Shown: in pieces, positions 22,674 through 22,860 of the stretch
Layout: every line of letters begins with the position of its first letter
Numbering within the stretch: position 1 is the stretch's first letter
Assembly: GCA_905215835.1 (NCBI GenBank)
Contig: CAJMRR010000010.1
Coordinates: forward strand, 1-22,860
Length of the DNA: 22,860 nucleotides
Direction of reading: 5' to 3'
DNA from: an uncultured bacterium
GTDB lineage: Bacteria; Actinomycetota; Coriobacteriia; Coriobacteriales; Coriobacteriaceae
Translations under genes and position numbers: made by a program
The notes under the pieces: model-generated
What the model saw: only the letters and a program-made list of their open reading frames with translations
Told to the model about the DNA's origin: nothing
Database searches by the model: none

Positions 22674-22860
22674 TTACAACACGGACCTGACCGCAGCTTC
22701 GATGCCGTCGGCGTCCAAACCGTACTTATGCAGCAAATCGACCGCAGGGCCGGACTCGCCGTATACATCGTGCACGCCGACGCGACGCATCGGCACTGGA
22801 TGCTGCTCCGCGAGCACCGAGGCAACGGCCTCGCCAAGACCGCCGATAATCGAATGCTCC
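22674..22860 (-). CDS. Transketolase C-terminal subunit, 5' end outside window
   Basis: Only the last 62 codons are visible. They read as the end of a transketolase C-terminal section: EHSIIGGLGEAVASVLAE with the family's GG(L/F)GEAV motif, then RVGVHDVYGESGPAVDLL and a final GLDADGIEAAVRSVL helix. The same fold ends pyruvate dehydrogenase beta and DXP synthase, but the VHD.YGESG segment fits stand-alone transketolase C-halves, which occur as split pairs in many anaerobes. It would interconvert pentose phosphates, with an N-terminal half expected upstream. It is followed 11 bases later by a PTS EIIA gene. Confidence 0.85.
   Translation of the reverse strand, partial: EHSIIGGLGEAVASVLAEQHPVPMRRVGVHDVYGESGPAVDLLHKYGLDADGIEAAVRSVL

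Overview
The window looks like a chromosomal segment of a high-GC Gram-positive gut actinobacterium, most likely a Collinsella-like member of the Coriobacteriia. This is inferred from base composition, gene content and a family of short GGGAC-containing palindromes in the gaps; no sequence search was possible. Genes are densely packed on both strands and most have clear purine-rich ribosome binding sites. There is no phage module, insertion sequence or CRISPR array.

Layout. 1-3.1 kb: a 3'-truncated minus-strand gene that fuses a TadA-type tRNA adenosine deaminase to a glycerate kinase in one reading frame, a divergent tRNA-Ser(UGA), a TetR-type regulator and a LemA protein. 3.1-6.5 kb: a 400-base gap with a long hairpin, a branched-chain aminotransferase (ilvE), a DedA membrane protein and serine acetyltransferase (cysE). 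6.5-10.9 kb: a three-gene minus-strand operon, a MarR regulator followed by both halves of a heterodimeric ABC exporter, with a promoter carrying two near-identical operator repeats. 10.9-12.8 kb: a 96-residue orphan gene, a nitroreductase and a small single-pass membrane protein. 12.8-16.2 kb: a degenerate NtrC/PrpR-like regulator, a YeiH-family transporter and a divergent FCD-type GntR regulator. 16.3-19.7 kb: glmS and a LacI-type regulator, divergent, with an inverted-repeat cluster upstream of glmS. 19.7-21.4 kb: a HAD phosphatase and larE. 21.4-22.2 kb: a gene-poor stretch with hairpins, a wHTH gene remnant and a dense array of CTCTCTAA motifs. 22.2-22.9 kb: a PTS EIIA protein and the end of a split transketolase.

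How the genes connect. Most are independent housekeeping or transport units. The MarR-ABC operon has overlapping reading frames, and its two ATPases carry complementary degenerate and canonical motifs, so they probably form one efflux pump. The YeiH transporter has a divergent GntR regulator and a second regulator downstream. The transketolase half and EIIA form the end of a sugar-uptake operon that continues beyond the window.

Most noteworthy: (1) the TadA-glycerate kinase fusion; (2) seven hairpin elements that share a GGGAC-containing loop but have unrelated stems, several touching stop codons; (3) the CTCTCTAA array beside the wHTH remnant; (4) tandem operators in the marR promoter and three ATACCA-type half-sites upstream of glmS.
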